Shown here: piece after piece, positions 1 through 11,500 of the stretch | How positions within the stretch are numbered: the first letter of the stretch is position 1 | How the letters are laid out: the number at the start of each line of letters is the position of its first letter | Assembly: GCF_010389155.1 (NCBI RefSeq) | Contig: NC_057769.1 | Coordinates: 15,500,735-15,564,734, forward strand | DNA length: 64,000 nt | Direction: 5' to 3' | From: Erigeron canadensis | Taxonomy: Eukaryota; Streptophyta; Magnoliopsida; Asterales; Asteraceae | The notes under the pieces: generated by a model | Databases searched by the model: none | Seen by the model: only the letters and a program-made list of their open reading frames with translations | Told to the model about the DNA's origin: nothing | Translations under genes and position numbers: made by a program

Positions 1-1706
1 CATTTATTTGCTCTCAATAATCATTATTACCAATACAATATGGAACATACTTCCAATCTTATCAGATGAGCAATTAATTACGCAAACATCATGTTGCGTC
101 TTTAGTTGACCCATTTAGACGATGCATCGATTTAAAACACTAAATGGTCTTTTGGATGATGTATTATATATTTACATCTCATTTGCATATATTCCACCAA
201 GTTAAAAAAGGAATCAATCCTTATTGTTCTTGGCATATAGTTATTATAGAGAAAATAATCTCAATTCAAAGAATCACTTTAAAAATCTCTTGACTCTCCA
301 TACATTTTGCATCAATCATTGACCCGGAATGGTCCATCCGGTCATGCCAATCCATCGTATAATCTTCACTCATAAACATGTGCTTCAAATGCATTTGACA
401 TTTTAAATCATATTGGAGAATATAGTACATCGGTACTGTGAAACTTTAATTCTCCTTCAATTTGATATAAACTCTTTTGAGTTTTCACACAATTCCATAT
501 AATATTGATATTAACTTATAGCTATATCAAACAAGAGAAATGTTTTATAACGTTAAAATAACAAAATTTGCTAAGCACGTATATGCCATTAATCATTAAA
601 AATGTGTCGTATAAGCATATATGACCACGTACACATACATGCAAAAGTCAAACTTTCTAAGTTAAATAAGATATATGTTTCTTTTATTTCATATATGTGT
701 CATATTTAGCAATCTTCACATATATCTTTCTTTTATTCATGATCCAACATTTAAACAAATGTGATTTGCATGACCATAATATAATCTCTTTTAATGACAC
801 ATTTATCTTTTGCACATGTTCGCTACTCATGTGTCTTCTCATGACTAGTGATATCTTATCTTATCACTTCCATGCCATTAATCAAATAATCAAGGTTCAT
901 AAACATATATATATGTGCTTCGTTATAAGCCATACTGACACAAATTTAGTGTCTCAAATACATGTCACACTTACAAATATTTATTTCTCGTGACAAATAT
1001 ATATTAGAGTCTTCAAATAATTGAAGTATAATATGATATTAACCTATAGCCTTATAAAATGAACATACAATTCAAATTGCACATATTTATTATTGATCAA
1101 ATGTCAAAATATCTCAGCATAAATAAATATACCACTTCTAATCCATGCTCATTACATCAATCATTATATTACTTTGCTTGACCATAATTATATATATATC
1201 AATGGACATTCATATTCACAATGAAAATCAATTTCCTTTTACGATATTACTCGTTAGGAATCATTAATCTCAGTTAAGACTAAGTTACATAGTAGCCACA
1301 GTCTCATTCGCAAAATTAAAATATTAAAACCACATATGGTTTCGCTACTATCATCAAATATCATATATGAAAATAGAGGAACCAAATTAAGATAATCACA
1401 CAAATATGATGAACTTTAAAATATCATCATAAATCACATATAATCCAATCTCGTTAATGATCTTAAAAAAATGAATTCCATATATAAATAACCGTAGTTA
1501 AATTTTAGCACATGTTTCGATCATATTCTATGTTAGCAACAACCATCAGATGATAATTTAAATACGAATAACCAATTGTGTGTGATATCTTAGTTTACAT
1601 GGTCATGATAATCTAATAGATTGAAATTTACAAGTGATCAGACATACTATTATTAAGGTAAAAGGCATCTTATATAATATTTCCTTAACACACCTTATAT
1701 ACTCCA
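1..1706. other. AT-rich intergenic DNA, no gene recognised
   Basis: I read both strands and see only short, low-complexity open frames without any recognisable domain. The stretch is strongly AT-rich with many ATAT and CATATATG-type words. No LTR ends, primer binding site or protein remnants were found. It may be decayed repeat DNA, but nothing supports a specific call. Confidence 0.6.
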
Positions 1707-1716
1707 TATATAATGA

Positions 1717-1919
1717 GGTTTTGGGTAAAATAAAACAAGTATTAAAGTAAAACAAGTAAAGCACTATGTTTTTCTTCACTAAAGATCATCGTGTATCATA
1801 AAAATCATTGTGCATCAATTGCTTCGTGAATCTTTGTGCATCAATTTAACCATGATCTAAAGGTCAAGATTTTGTCTTATATGTTTTACATTAATACTTG
1901 TTTTACAATACCTAACCCC
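1717..1919. mobile_element. MITE with long terminal inverted repeats
   Basis: A 203-bp segment is flanked on both sides by the same 10 bases, TATATAATGA (1707-1716 and 1920-1929), which fits a target site duplication. The two ends are imperfect inverted repeats of about 40 bases: both contain AAAACAAGTATTAA followed by GTAAAACA when read inward, and both open with GG and a T-rich start. The inner part has no coding capacity. A 9-10 bp duplication with long inverted repeats is the pattern of non-autonomous Mutator-type elements; that class is inferred from structure only. Confidence 0.72.
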
Positions 1920-1929
1920 TATATAATGA

Positions 1930-2865
1930 TACAAATATCAAAATACATAAATAGTGAGGGAATTTCTTTTAATACTACCCATCTAATAATTAAACTCGTC
2001 AAGTATATATAAATCGATAACAAGAAAATAAGTTAGAACAATACTCTTTTTTCTTTTGCAAAAAAATGAATCAAAATCACATTCTTCGATTTACTTAACT
2101 TTTATATAATGAGGCGATCTAATCTAATTACGAATAAACCTCTGTTGTAGAAAATTATTCCTACTCCGATAATTTGAAAATCTTTATTACTAATCTCCAA
2201 TTTGAATGTAAGTAATAGAATTACTACAAATTTTCATTGGTGTCCATTGTAAGCTTTTTCCATGACTAAAAATAAAAAATAATTACTTTTATCAATATCT
2301 GTTTTCACAATGATGCATATGTTGATACTCAAACTTCAATGCTATGCTAAAAGCTAAAAAAAAACCATATTATTATCAGTATTTGATCATAAGTGAGTTT
2401 CGACTAAAACAAAACAAAAACAAATGTGATTTCGTTGTTGAAATCTTTCTTTCAAGTCTTAAATCAAGCACATAGTAATTAATGGAATAAAGTTTATTCA
2501 TATAATAGCAAGCCTTGGTTTAGTATCTTTCAAATATAACATGAATATCTATACTAAATTACACATATAATCGTTATATGGAAAGTTTAATGCATGATTT
2601 CTAACTTTCCCGGTCACAAAGTTGGTTACAATGCGATTTTAATAGAGCATAAGATCTAATAAGTTATTTAAATTGATCATCTAATTGTTATGCCACATTG
2701 ATTAAGAATATCTCGAAGACTTTATGAAACAAATATTCAATAAAGCAATCCAAAATTTTCTTTCTTTCTTTCGCTGCTAATAATAATATTAAGTAAAATC
2801 GTGTTAACTTGATGAACATGAATTCTATAAAGACAATACAAACATGCATGTGAATATTAGACATG
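1930..2865. other. AT-rich intergenic DNA, nothing recognised
   Basis: No coding frame, LTR end or structured RNA could be supported here. It ends at the 5-bp target duplication of the next element (ATTCC, 2866-2870). Confidence 0.55.
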
Positions 2866-2870
2866 ATTCC

Positions 2871-3343
2871 TGATTGTACACCAAACCGAGATTAGGTTTA
2901 GAAAGGGGGGTGATGGGTGTTTTTGGTTGTTTGTTGGCGATTCCCCGAAGGTAGAGTTAGTCTTTTTACGCCGATTCAAATATGATTGGTATCTGGCCGA
3001 TTGGGATCGTGCCGAGGATTATATTTTTAGACCTGATTGATCGTATGTGTGTGAAACATGAATCGAATGCCTTCGTGAGGTCTTATGAGTTTTCTTTTAT
3101 AGGGAGACTTTATCTTGGAGGAGAAGCTAAAGACTTTCTAGGGTTTCCCCTAAGTCTTAGGGAATAAAAAGTTCAGGAGGATCGTTTCCTTCTTTAATGG
3201 ACTAAGAGATAAGACCAAATCCCTGAATTATAGGGGAACAATTCCTATCTCTTTATTTTACAGCGGAGGCCTTCGTTACGGACGACCCTTCATATCGCAG
3301 TTCCTAGCGGTATGTCCTGTGTACCGATAGGGGTATATCATCA
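2871..3343 (-). repeat. 3' LTR of element A1
   Basis: This 473-bp LTR starts TGATTGTACACC and ends TATATCATCA on the plus strand, so it runs TGATGATATACCC to TACAATCA in element sense. It matches 27163-27634 closely and the A2 LTRs (31492-31951, 37153-37612) in reverse complement. It lies directly against the ATTCC duplication. Confidence 0.92.
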
Positions 3344-3357
3344 AGCCCCCCAGTCCC
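3344..3357 (-). promoter_or_regulatory. Polypurine tract of A1
   Basis: Immediately inside the 3' LTR the minus strand reads GGGACTGGGGGGCT, the expected plus-strand DNA priming site for reverse transcription. A2 has the equivalent GGACTGGGGGCT at 37141-37152. Confidence 0.75.
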
Positions 3358-3623
3358 GAGGTGATGATTTTTGCCAAACAATCATTGCATTGGACTTATT
3401 CGAAATTTGTTATATTTGCTCAGGGGTTGTTTGTGAAAAGGCGGGAAAACCTAAAGTCCTCGATGTCAGTGCACGTATCCCAAAGTGCTGGATCGACGGT
3501 TAGGGTTTCCAGACTGTTCCCTCATAAAAGTATACATCCATCCCTTTAAATAACTCTGTTTTGCTTTTTCCTTATTTCTCTATCGTGTTATCATACCTTT
3601 AATTTCTATCGTCCTCCACTGTC

Positions 3624-4300
3624 ATGACTTCAAAAAGAAAGGCGGTAGAGGTCGGATCATCGGCTGCTCCTATGGATGATGCTCTGGCAAAGAAAGGAAA
3701 AGGTGTTACTGTTGTCCCCCCATATCTTTTTCAGGTATTTCCTCTCGTGAGTTTATGGAGAAAGAGTTGGCATCAGAAGGAATGAGTGAACGGAAAAACT
3801 AATTGGTCCGTGGGCTATGCCGAGAATACGAGTATTCTCAAGATATGTTGAAAGAGTCGCAGGCGATGGCTGGGAATTTACTTGACAAAATCGCCATTCT
3901 TGAAAAGCGGTTGTCAGAACAGGACGTGGAGTTAAAAGCGCTCCGGGCTAGTCTAGGAAGGTGTCATGACGAGATCTTGCAGAAGGATCTAGAGAACATG
4001 TGTCTACGGAAGGAAGTGGAGGCATCTGTGAAGAAGGTGATTCCTCACGTCTACAAAAATCTTACGACGGGTCCCGAGGCTATTGCTTTGGTTGATGCTG
4101 TTGTGAATGCGTCCAAAAAGAAAGGGATTCTCTTTGCTACCCATTCCGAAGAGTCTCTAGAATACCTGAGGGCGAAGGAGGCATTCGACCAATCCATTTT
4201 TAATTTGGCAAGTTATCATAGTAACTATATTCACGATATTACTCATCTTCGTGATCCCGGGGCATATCACTTTCTTGTGGTTAAGCCCCGTGTTGATTAG
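3624..4300 (+). pseudogene. Antisense additional ORF of family A (A1 copy), coiled-coil protein, broken
   Basis: This frame runs opposite to pol, between the end of integrase and the 3' LTR. It begins with MTSKRK and a basic start resembling a nuclear localisation signal, then a long heptad-like helical stretch (from about LKESQAMA to EVEASVKKV) and a more globular end. The A2 copy encodes the same protein (36305-36874), starting at the same ATG. Here a frameshift near 3720 and a TAA at about 3800 break it; the 165-codon remainder runs on to 4300, further than the A2 copy. A TATA-like TTTAAATAA lies about 75 bp upstream. Tat-lineage elements are known to carry extra frames, some antisense. 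The function is not known. Confidence 0.65.
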
Positions 4301-4599
4301 CTATATGGAATTTAGTTATATCAGACTTGTATGCCCTCTATTTGGATTCCATTATATTTATGTATTTATAGGGTCGTCTGTTCAGGCGTCCCTGTCAGCT
4401 TTTTCCCTTTATGAGGTTGCGATCCTCTTATTTGTAAATGACTAGTCTTTTCGTATGTCCTCGTGGGGCTTTAATATGGTTCGTGACCATGTAGGACTAT
4501 GACCGTCTCTTAGTTGAAGACTACTGGTTCTTTTTTATTTGCAGGATTTCTGATTTATATATAAAATATAAAAAATGCTTATGTGAAAAGAGAGAAAAT

Positions 4600-4657
4600 C
4601 TAACAATAGAATTTTTTTAGGTTTGAACTGTTCCAAGTTCTGTCCACCGGGGCTCCT
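4600..4657 (-). pseudogene. Last codons of A1 integrase
   Basis: In reverse complement this matches the end of A2 integrase (35830-35891), including the stop codon just after a run of A. The join to Copia-1 at about 4658 lacks some 185 bp of A1 sequence that is present in A2 (about 35657-35841), so this end was trimmed by a deletion. Confidence 0.75.
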
Positions 4658-4658
4658 T

Positions 4659-4746
4659 CAATACACACACTAAACACACCAAGAACACACACACTTACAT
4701 CCACCATTATTGAGATCGAATCTAGAGCAGAAATCGTGTTATTACA
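4659..4746 (+). repeat. Truncated 5' LTR of Copia-1
   Basis: Only the last 88 bases survive, ending GTGTTATTACA. They match the end of the 3' LTR (about 11413-11500) with a few substitutions. Confidence 0.82.
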
Positions 4747-4748
4747 TG

Positions 4749-4760
4749 TGGTATCAGAGC
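4749..4760 (+). other. Primer binding site of Copia-1
   Basis: TGGTATCAGAGC directly follows the LTR and is complementary to the 3' end of initiator methionine tRNA, the usual primer of plant Copia elements. Confidence 0.85.
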
Positions 4761-5199
4761 AAAACATCACTTTGATATCGATCCATAACTGATTTTGATC
4801 TCAATTTCATCAAAAATCAAATTCAAAAAACCGTTTTTCATACCGTCCCCTGTTTCATCATTTTTCATTGTTTAAATAACATAAAATCATCAATTTTTGT
4901 TCAAATTTAGATTCCTTAAAGCTTAAAACATAATCCTGTTAAGTTTCAAGTTTCAATTCGAAATAGAACTCGAGATTGAATTTTTAGATTTTGGCGCTCA
5001 AATTTCGGAATTTGATTTTATTGTGTTTTTAGCTGAATTTTGTTCAAGGATTTGTTGCGGACGTGAAAACAAATAGTTTGTAAGTGATTTCAAGTTCTAA
5101 CTCTAAGTAATTCGAAAGATATTGAAGTTTTAAAAGTCGTTAATGGAGTTTCTGAAAATGTGTTGTTATCTAATGAAGAAGATGATGCCAGAACTATCT

Positions 5200-5946
5200 T
5201 CAATAGGACGATCTTCCCTAGATCGTCTTAGTGCCTGATTATCCATTTTTCATACTTTGTGTGTTGTGGCTTGTAGGACGATCTTCACAAAATCGTTCTA
5301 GCAAGTGGTTGTGGTGTGAAGAGTTTGATTGTGGCTAACTAATCCGAATGGATCGGTTTTAGTCAATTCAAAGTGTTTATACTTTGAAAATTAAGGCAGA
5401 AAACTAAGACGATCTTGCCAAGATCGTCTCAGTTACCTGACTCTAGGACGATCTTGCCCAAGACGGTTTTGGTGTGTTTTGGTTGTTTAATTGAAGTTGT
5501 TGTGATTGGGAATCACACACTTCCTGGGTAACTGATCATTCTTGATTGGTTTTGCTCAAATTCATTCGTTCCAAATTCATACTGAAACTCTATCAAATTT
5601 TTCAAAAATACTTAGAAAATTACTCAGTACCCCAAGATGATCTTCATCTCAAGACCGTCTCATTTTCCCTTCAAAATTCTAAGATGATCTTAAACAAGAT
5701 CGTTTCATTTCCAAGTCTTTCATTTCTCATTTGTCAGTTTTCATTTTCAATTCCTTTAATTCAATTCTCATTTTCAAAAATCCAAAAACATATCTCAATT
5801 TCAATTTCATTTCATACTTAGACAAATTCCACTGAATTTCTTCCAAGACGATCTTCCATTCAATCGTCTTGCTTCTTTCTTCAAATCTAGGACGATCTTC
5901 CAAAAACGATCTTCACCTAGAACGATCTTCATCAAGATCGTTTCGC
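5200..5946 (+). repeat. Leader hairpin array (GACGATCTT / AAGATCGTC) of Copia-1
   Basis: Between the primer site and gag, about eight copies of GACGATCTT or close variants are each followed after 1-10 bases by the reverse complement AAGATCGTC. The best is at about 5406-5430, with arms AGACGATCTTG and CAAGATCGTCT around a single C. Others lie near 5206, 5275, 5443, 5640, 5684, 5846 and 5888-5945. Copia-2 has the same array at 25385-26190. In RNA these would form a series of near-identical stem-loops. Confidence 0.85.
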
Positions 5947-6003
5947 TTCCTGATTTTTACAAACTCTCATTTCATTTCAAGTTTCAAAACAAATCTCTTA
6001 CAA

Positions 6004-7217
6004 ATGGCTTCTCGTGAAACATTGGCATTAGGTTCCAATACAAGACCTCCAGTTCTCTACCGTGGTTCTTATGGACTATGAAAGAATAGATTCATGGACT
6101 ATGTGGAATGTCAACCAAATGGTCACCTACTTAAAGATTCCCTTCTTAATGGACTTGCAGTTCATTGCCATCCCACTACCGGTGCAATACTCACTCTTGA
6201 TCTTTTGAATACTGAACAAAAAGATCGAACAGCTGCAGATAACAGAGCTAGATCATGCTTATACAAAGCACTACCAGATGAAATCTATGGTTCTGCTGAT
6301 TCTTATGATACAGCCAAAGAGATATGGGATGAGGTGGCAAGACAAATGGAAGGATCCGACTTGACTTCAACAATAAGATTGACAAATGTGTTGACTGAGT
6401 TTGACAACTTCAGCAAATTGCCAAATGAATCTCTAGAGGCTGTCTACTGTAGATTCTGCAATGTCATAAATGAACTTAGGAAGAACAATGTCAAGAAATC
6501 AGAGATTGAGTTAAACATCAAATTCATCAAAGCTCTTGGTCCTGAATGGGAAGATTTTGGAACACAGATTAAGCAACATCAAAATCTGGCCAAGTTCACC
6601 ATCCATAATATTCATGAATCCTTCAAACTCAATGAACATCAAGTTCTAAACAAAGCTTCATCAAACAAAATGCTAGAAGTTGTATCTTCTGATCCTTTGG
6701 CATTGATTGTTGAAAAGAAGGTTTCTGAAGCTCTTAAAAGGCAAATGGTGGTTGTTTCTTCATCTGATGAGAAGGGAGATGATATGATGGCTACAAGAGA
6801 AGGTGCCTCAAATGAACTATATCAAGCTCTTGCCGCGGTAACTAAGCATTTCAAGAAAAAGTTCTACAAAGCGAGGCCTACAAATGACAATCTCCGTACT
6901 TCTTCAACAAGTGCATTTCCCAAGAAGGAACACTATCATTCCAAAAATTATGAACAAGGTGAATTAGCTGGATCAAAGCATGTTGAAAAGAAAGAAGGCT
7001 ATGAGAAACAAGTTATTGAGAAGGGTAAAGCATCTGACAAAAAGTGCTACAATTGTGGTATTCCTGGTCATTTTGCTATTGATTGCAAAGAACTTCGTAA
7101 GCGGAACTATGAGTACTACAAGCAGAAGATGTTATTAGCTAAGCAAGTGGAAGCTGGTCATGCATTGCTTGCAGAAGATGACAAATGGTTGTTGCTCTCG
7201 GATGATTCTGATGAACC
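6004..7217 (+). pseudogene. Copia-1 gag (truncated, one early stop)
   Basis: The start is the ATG opening MASRETLALG, the same as in Copia-2 (25326). A TGG to TGA change at about 6079 stops the frame after 25 codons; the rest is open from 6094. The protein has the gag helical core typical of plant Copia (a stretch around CRFCNVINELRKNN), then a basic linker and a CCHC zinc knuckle (CYNCGIPGHFAIDC, 7045-7086). It ends in an acidic LLLSDDSDEP segment, where a deletion joins it to integrase. The coiled-coil and TQT-rich extension seen in Copia-2 is missing. Confidence 0.85.
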
Positions 7218-7853
7218 GAAGAAATCTCCAAATTCATTAGCACTCTTCATTTGCTTCACATGGATCTTTGTGGGCCGATGAAAGTACAAAGCCGAAATGG
7301 GAAGAAATACATCTTGGTTATTGTTGATGATTATTCAAGATATACTTGGGTCAAGTTTCTTGCCTCCAAATGTGAAACAACTCAGATTTTGATCGATTTC
7401 ATTACTTCTACTCAAGTAAATCTTCAACTTCCAGTCCGTTACATCCGTTCAGATAACGGAACTGAGTTCAATAATGTCGTTTTTGATGAATTCTATAAAT
7501 CCAAAGGCATTACTCACCAATTCTCTGCGGTTCGTACCCCACAACAAAATGGTGTCGTTGAATGGAGAAATCGAACGCTTGTGGAAGTTGCGAGAACCAT
7601 GCTTGCTTATTCTAAGTTGCCTTCCAATATGTGGGCTGAAGCTTTTGACACTGCTTGTCACACTCAGAATCGGTCCATAGTTAATCAGCATTTCGAGAAG
7701 TTTTTAACAAACGCAAACCCAACATCAACTATTTTCATATCTTTGGGTGTGTTTATTATACTCTGAATGATCGGGAGAATCTTGGAAAGTTCAAGAAGAA
7801 AGGTGATGAAAGTTACTTTGTTGGTTATTCCAAGACATCTAAATTCAAGAAGT
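7218..7853 (+). pseudogene. Copia-1 integrase fragment
   Basis: The catalytic core is recognisable: HMDLCGPM, SDNGTEF and PQQNGVVEWRNR carry the D, D and E positions of a Copia integrase. The zinc-binding N-terminus is deleted. A one-base loss near 7240 shifts the frame from the gag junction, another shift follows at about 7700, and a small deletion near 7843 removes the segment after KTS. It cannot give a working enzyme. Confidence 0.85.
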
Positions 7854-8106
7854 TTTCAACTCCAACAAGTGATGAATTAGATATTCTTTTTGAAGAATTC
7901 TACAATTCCAAACCGATTCATGATGAAGAACCTCGAGTCATCGTTGAACCAATTCCGAACAATGATCCAGTTCCTGACAACATGAATCATCATCAAGTTC
8001 TTCTGAGCAAGATGCTACTTCTTCAAGTGCTACTTCTTCAAGTAGTAGTTCTTCATTCTCTTCTAATGATTCTTCTTCACCACCCTCTCCTGATAATTCT
8101 TCTCAA

Positions 8107-9567
8107 GTGAATGTTCAAGAACAACCTACCCAGTTTACTCAGACTACCAATCCGATGAACACTCCAAATGTGTATGTGCCACTTGATTTCGATCATCCAT
8201 CTTACGAGGAAACAGTTCTACCAAGCTATGATTCCATCTCTCAACAAAACTCTGGTTTTAATTATGATGATGTTGATGTCCATCTACAAGATCCTCTTTC
8301 TCATGATCGCAAATGGTCACGTATCCTTAAAGATCATCCTACAGATCAAATTATAAAAGATCCACAAGCCGGAGTAACTACTCGTACTTCAGTAAACGAG
8401 TGTCTTGTTGCACTTTCTCTCAGCAACATCGAACCCAAAACTGTCTCTGAAGCTCTTCGTGATCCAGAGTGGGTTAAAGCTATGCAAGAAGAACTCGCTC
8501 AATTTGAAAGACTGAAAGTATGGAGATTAGTTCCAAATCCAAGAAAAGATGAACCTATTGGAACAAAGTGGATTTTCAAGAACAAGAAGGACGAGAATGG
8601 AGTGGTAGTAAGGAACAAAGCTCGACTAGTTGCAAAGGGTTATTGCCAACAACCTGGTGTTGACTTCGACGAAACTTTTGCTCCAGTAGCAAGAATGGAG
8701 GCCATTCGGATTTTCTTAGCTTATGCCGCATTCCGAAACTTCACTGTGTTTCAAATGGATGTGAAGACAGCTTTCTTGAATGGTGACCTCAAAGAAGAAG
8801 TTTACGTTGAACAACCAGAAGGTTTTATTGATCCTAAAAGACCAAACCATGTCTACAGGTTAGACAAGGCACTCTACGGTCTTAAGCAAGCACCCCGTGC
8901 ATGGTATGATTCCTTAACTACTTTCTTGATTAGAGGTGGCTTTACCAAAGGCACAATTGACCCTACCCTATTCATTCGTAAACAAGGTAAACATGTTATT
9001 CTTGTCCAAATATATGTTGATGACATTATCTTTGGATCAACCAGTCAAACATTTTGCCGAAACTTTTCATCTCTAATGGTTAATCATTTTGAAATGAGTA
9101 TGATTAGGGAAATGAACTACTTTTTGGGTCTTTAAATCAAACAATTACCAAATGGTATTTTTATATCACAAGGTAAATACATAAGTGATATGTTGAAAAA
9201 GTTTGATATGACTTCATGTTCTTCAATTTCTACCCCAATGGCTGCTCGAACAAACATAAATGTTGATAAAAATGGGAAACCATTTGACCAAAAGAGATAT
9301 AAAAGCATGATTGGTTCATTGTTGTATCTTATAGCATCTCGCCCAGATATAATGTTTGCAACATGTATGTGTGCTAGGTATCAAGCTGCTCCAACTGATT
9401 TACATTTTCAAGCTGTGAAACGAATATTTCGTTATCTGAAGGGTACACCCAATTTAGGTCTTTGGTATCCAAGGGATACTGGATTCAATCTAACTGCCTA
9501 TTCAGATGCAGATCATGCAGGTTGTAAGTTTGATCGCAAGAGCACTTCCGGTACTTTACAATGCTAA
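8107..9567 (+). pseudogene. Copia-1 reverse transcriptase and partial RNase H
   Basis: After a serine-rich linker, the RT domain is complete over about 8400-9135: [24 protein letters not shown] (first catalytic Asp) and YVDDIIFGS (catalytic Asp pair) are present. A CAA to TAA change at about 9133 stops it. RNase H continues at 9190-9567 with YSDADHAGC and DRKSTSG, then is cut by a deletion into 3' UTR. The RT core here is the part that Copia-2 lacks. Confidence 0.88.
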
Positions 9568-11090
9568 CATCTTTTCCAACATTGAACGTAGGTCTCATAA
9601 TTGTATTTATGTGATTATCGAGTGAACGAGAAGTCTATCAGTGACCTCGGTTATTACCTAAAAGTCTTTAAGGATAATAGATTATGGTTATCGAACGCCT
9701 TGGTGACACTGACCATGATTTATATTCTTTGAAGCAATCTCGTGGTTGAAAAGCTGCAAGACCGAATTATGTTAGAACATTGCTTTGTGCATATTTCAAT
9801 GATACATAGGAAATCCGAAAAATGTTATACATTTCTATCGGTCATTTCATTAATCCTTTTGATTTCTGAACATGTTAACGGATCATTCTTATCCGATTTT
9901 TCCATTTCTCTTCTCACAAACACAAAAACCACCAACACTATTCTATAACGTTAATACCAACAACTTCAACCTTACATTTTAGTTACCCTTAGGATTATTT
10001 GGTTGGGCTAATGGTTTGGGTTGATGAGTTGATGCTTGATATTTCTCCATGCAAATCTCGTTTTAACTTGTGATATTTCTTTTAGTATTTAATCAATCAA
10101 TGTATGCATAATGACATTGGTTCCCAACTTTGTCATTATAAGGGGGAGAAAACGATTATGATTGATTGAGAGAAAAATTTTGAGCTTGATTTGTGTAAAC
10201 ATGGAGTTAGTGAGAAGGCTGTAGTGAGTGTATGGAGGTTAGGGATGAAGATAAGAGAGAATATTTAGAGTTAAGGATGTGTGGAATTAATGGAAAAACT
10301 TGCAATTAATTAATGGAATTTCAGTCAATTAAGCTCAGATTTTCACTGGATTTTAGTCGACTGAGTTCTTGACTTGAAAAACAAAATCAAGATGATTACA
10401 AAGATAAGAATGAGACCAATGATGAGAGGATATTATCTCAAGATGGAACAAATGTTCAAAGATGCTCCAAAATGTTTATACTCATGAATTGAGGGGAGGC
10501 ATGATCACTTCATAAGAGATTTATCCAAATTTTATTCAAATATTTACTCTCCAAAGTGTTCAAGTTAAATGTAACAAAGATCAAAGCTACGAAAAGTTGA
10601 AAATTGATTGGAAGATTCAAGACCAAGAAGTAAAGCTTCAAAAGAGTCTTCATCAACAGATTTCATTCAAGATCTTCAAGTTGTTCATTTACACTTGTTC
10701 AAAAATGTTCCTATGCATACATCAAGGGGGAGAGTACAAGTTTTTGATACTTTATTCCAAGAAAACAATTTTCACTCAAGAATCGAAGATTGAAGAACCA
10801 ACGCCAAGTTTATACCTTCCGCATTTCAAAAGACAACTCTGATTCTTGGTTCAACAATTTTCAAAGATTCAAGACACACTTTTTATTCTCTGTTCAATTA
10901 AGAACATTGAGAATTACCTTATGTTTTAACTTCAAGAAGTCCAAGACCAAGATTGATTCAAGCTCTCCAAAGACAATGAGAAAGCTTTGAAGACTTGTTT
11001 CATCATACCAATTGTCTACACCACCGGGCTCATCAACTTCATTACTACAAGACAAAATAACACATACTTCATCCATTACAATATATCACT
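9568..11090 (+). other. Copia-1 3' untranslated region with repeated polypurine tracts
   Basis: This stretch has no coding frame of note. It matches the Copia-2 3' region in reverse complement (about 15660-17090). Besides the tract beside the LTR it carries AAGGGGGAGAA at 10140-10150, AAGGGGGAGAG at 10724-10734 and a mutated GAGGGGAGGC at 10491-10500. Multiple polypurine tracts before the 3' LTR are a described feature of Sireviruses. Confidence 0.75.
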
Positions 11091-11101
11091 AAGGGGGAGA
11101 A
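11091..11101 (+). promoter_or_regulatory. Polypurine tract of Copia-1
   Basis: AAGGGGGAGAA lies directly before the 3' LTR and is identical to the Copia-2 tract (15651-15661 in reverse complement). Confidence 0.85.
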
Positions 11102-11500
11102 TGTTAGAAATCCAAAAATAGCGATAAATTGTAATTAAGATTATGGACTTACTTGTTGTTAAATCATAGATATATGATAACTAAGGATGAGGAGCTAAAT
11201 ATAAAGTTTAGCATGTGTAAGGACTTATAGTATAAATACTCCTCATTCCTTAGGCATCATATATATACATGTACATATAACTATTTCAATAACAACCTTC
11301 ATAATTTCCTTACATCATATATATACATGTACATATAACTATTTCAATAACAACCTTCATAATTTCCTTACACCTCTGTCCGTCTCGAAACACACACACA
11401 CATACTCTCTCTCAATACATACACTAAACACACCAATAACACACACACTTACATCCACCGTTGTTGAGATCGAATCTAGAGCAGAAATCGAGTTATTACA
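11102..11500 (+). repeat. 3' LTR of Copia-1
   Basis: This 399-bp LTR runs from TGTTAGAAATCC to GTTATTACA. A TATA box candidate, TATAAATA, lies at 11231-11238. It contains a 58-bp tandem duplication (11255-11312 and 11313-11372) that the Copia-2 LTRs (314-320 bp) lack; those have a CT-rich microsatellite there instead. The LTR is followed directly by A1 integrase sequence. Confidence 0.9.

Larger units (their letters stand above)
4659..11500 (+). mobile_element. Copia-1: decayed Sirevirus-like Ty1/Copia element inserted in A1
   Basis: It contains an 88-bp remnant of the 5' LTR (4659-4746), primer site (4749-4760), leader with hairpin array, gag, integrase, RT and part of RNase H, a long 3' untranslated region, a polypurine tract and a full 3' LTR (11102-11500). 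The first roughly 310 bp of the 5' LTR and the adjacent 185 bp of A1 are missing together, which fits one deletion. Other losses against Copia-2 are gag C-terminus to integrase N-terminus (joined near 7217), about 170 bp near 7843, and RNase H end to 3' UTR (joined near 9562). Stops and frameshifts add to this, so it is dead. Confidence 0.9.

Noticed and set aside
5200..5946. CRISPR-like regular repeats
   Set aside because: Spacing is irregular, the units are hairpin arms, and the setting is a retrotransposon leader in plant DNA.
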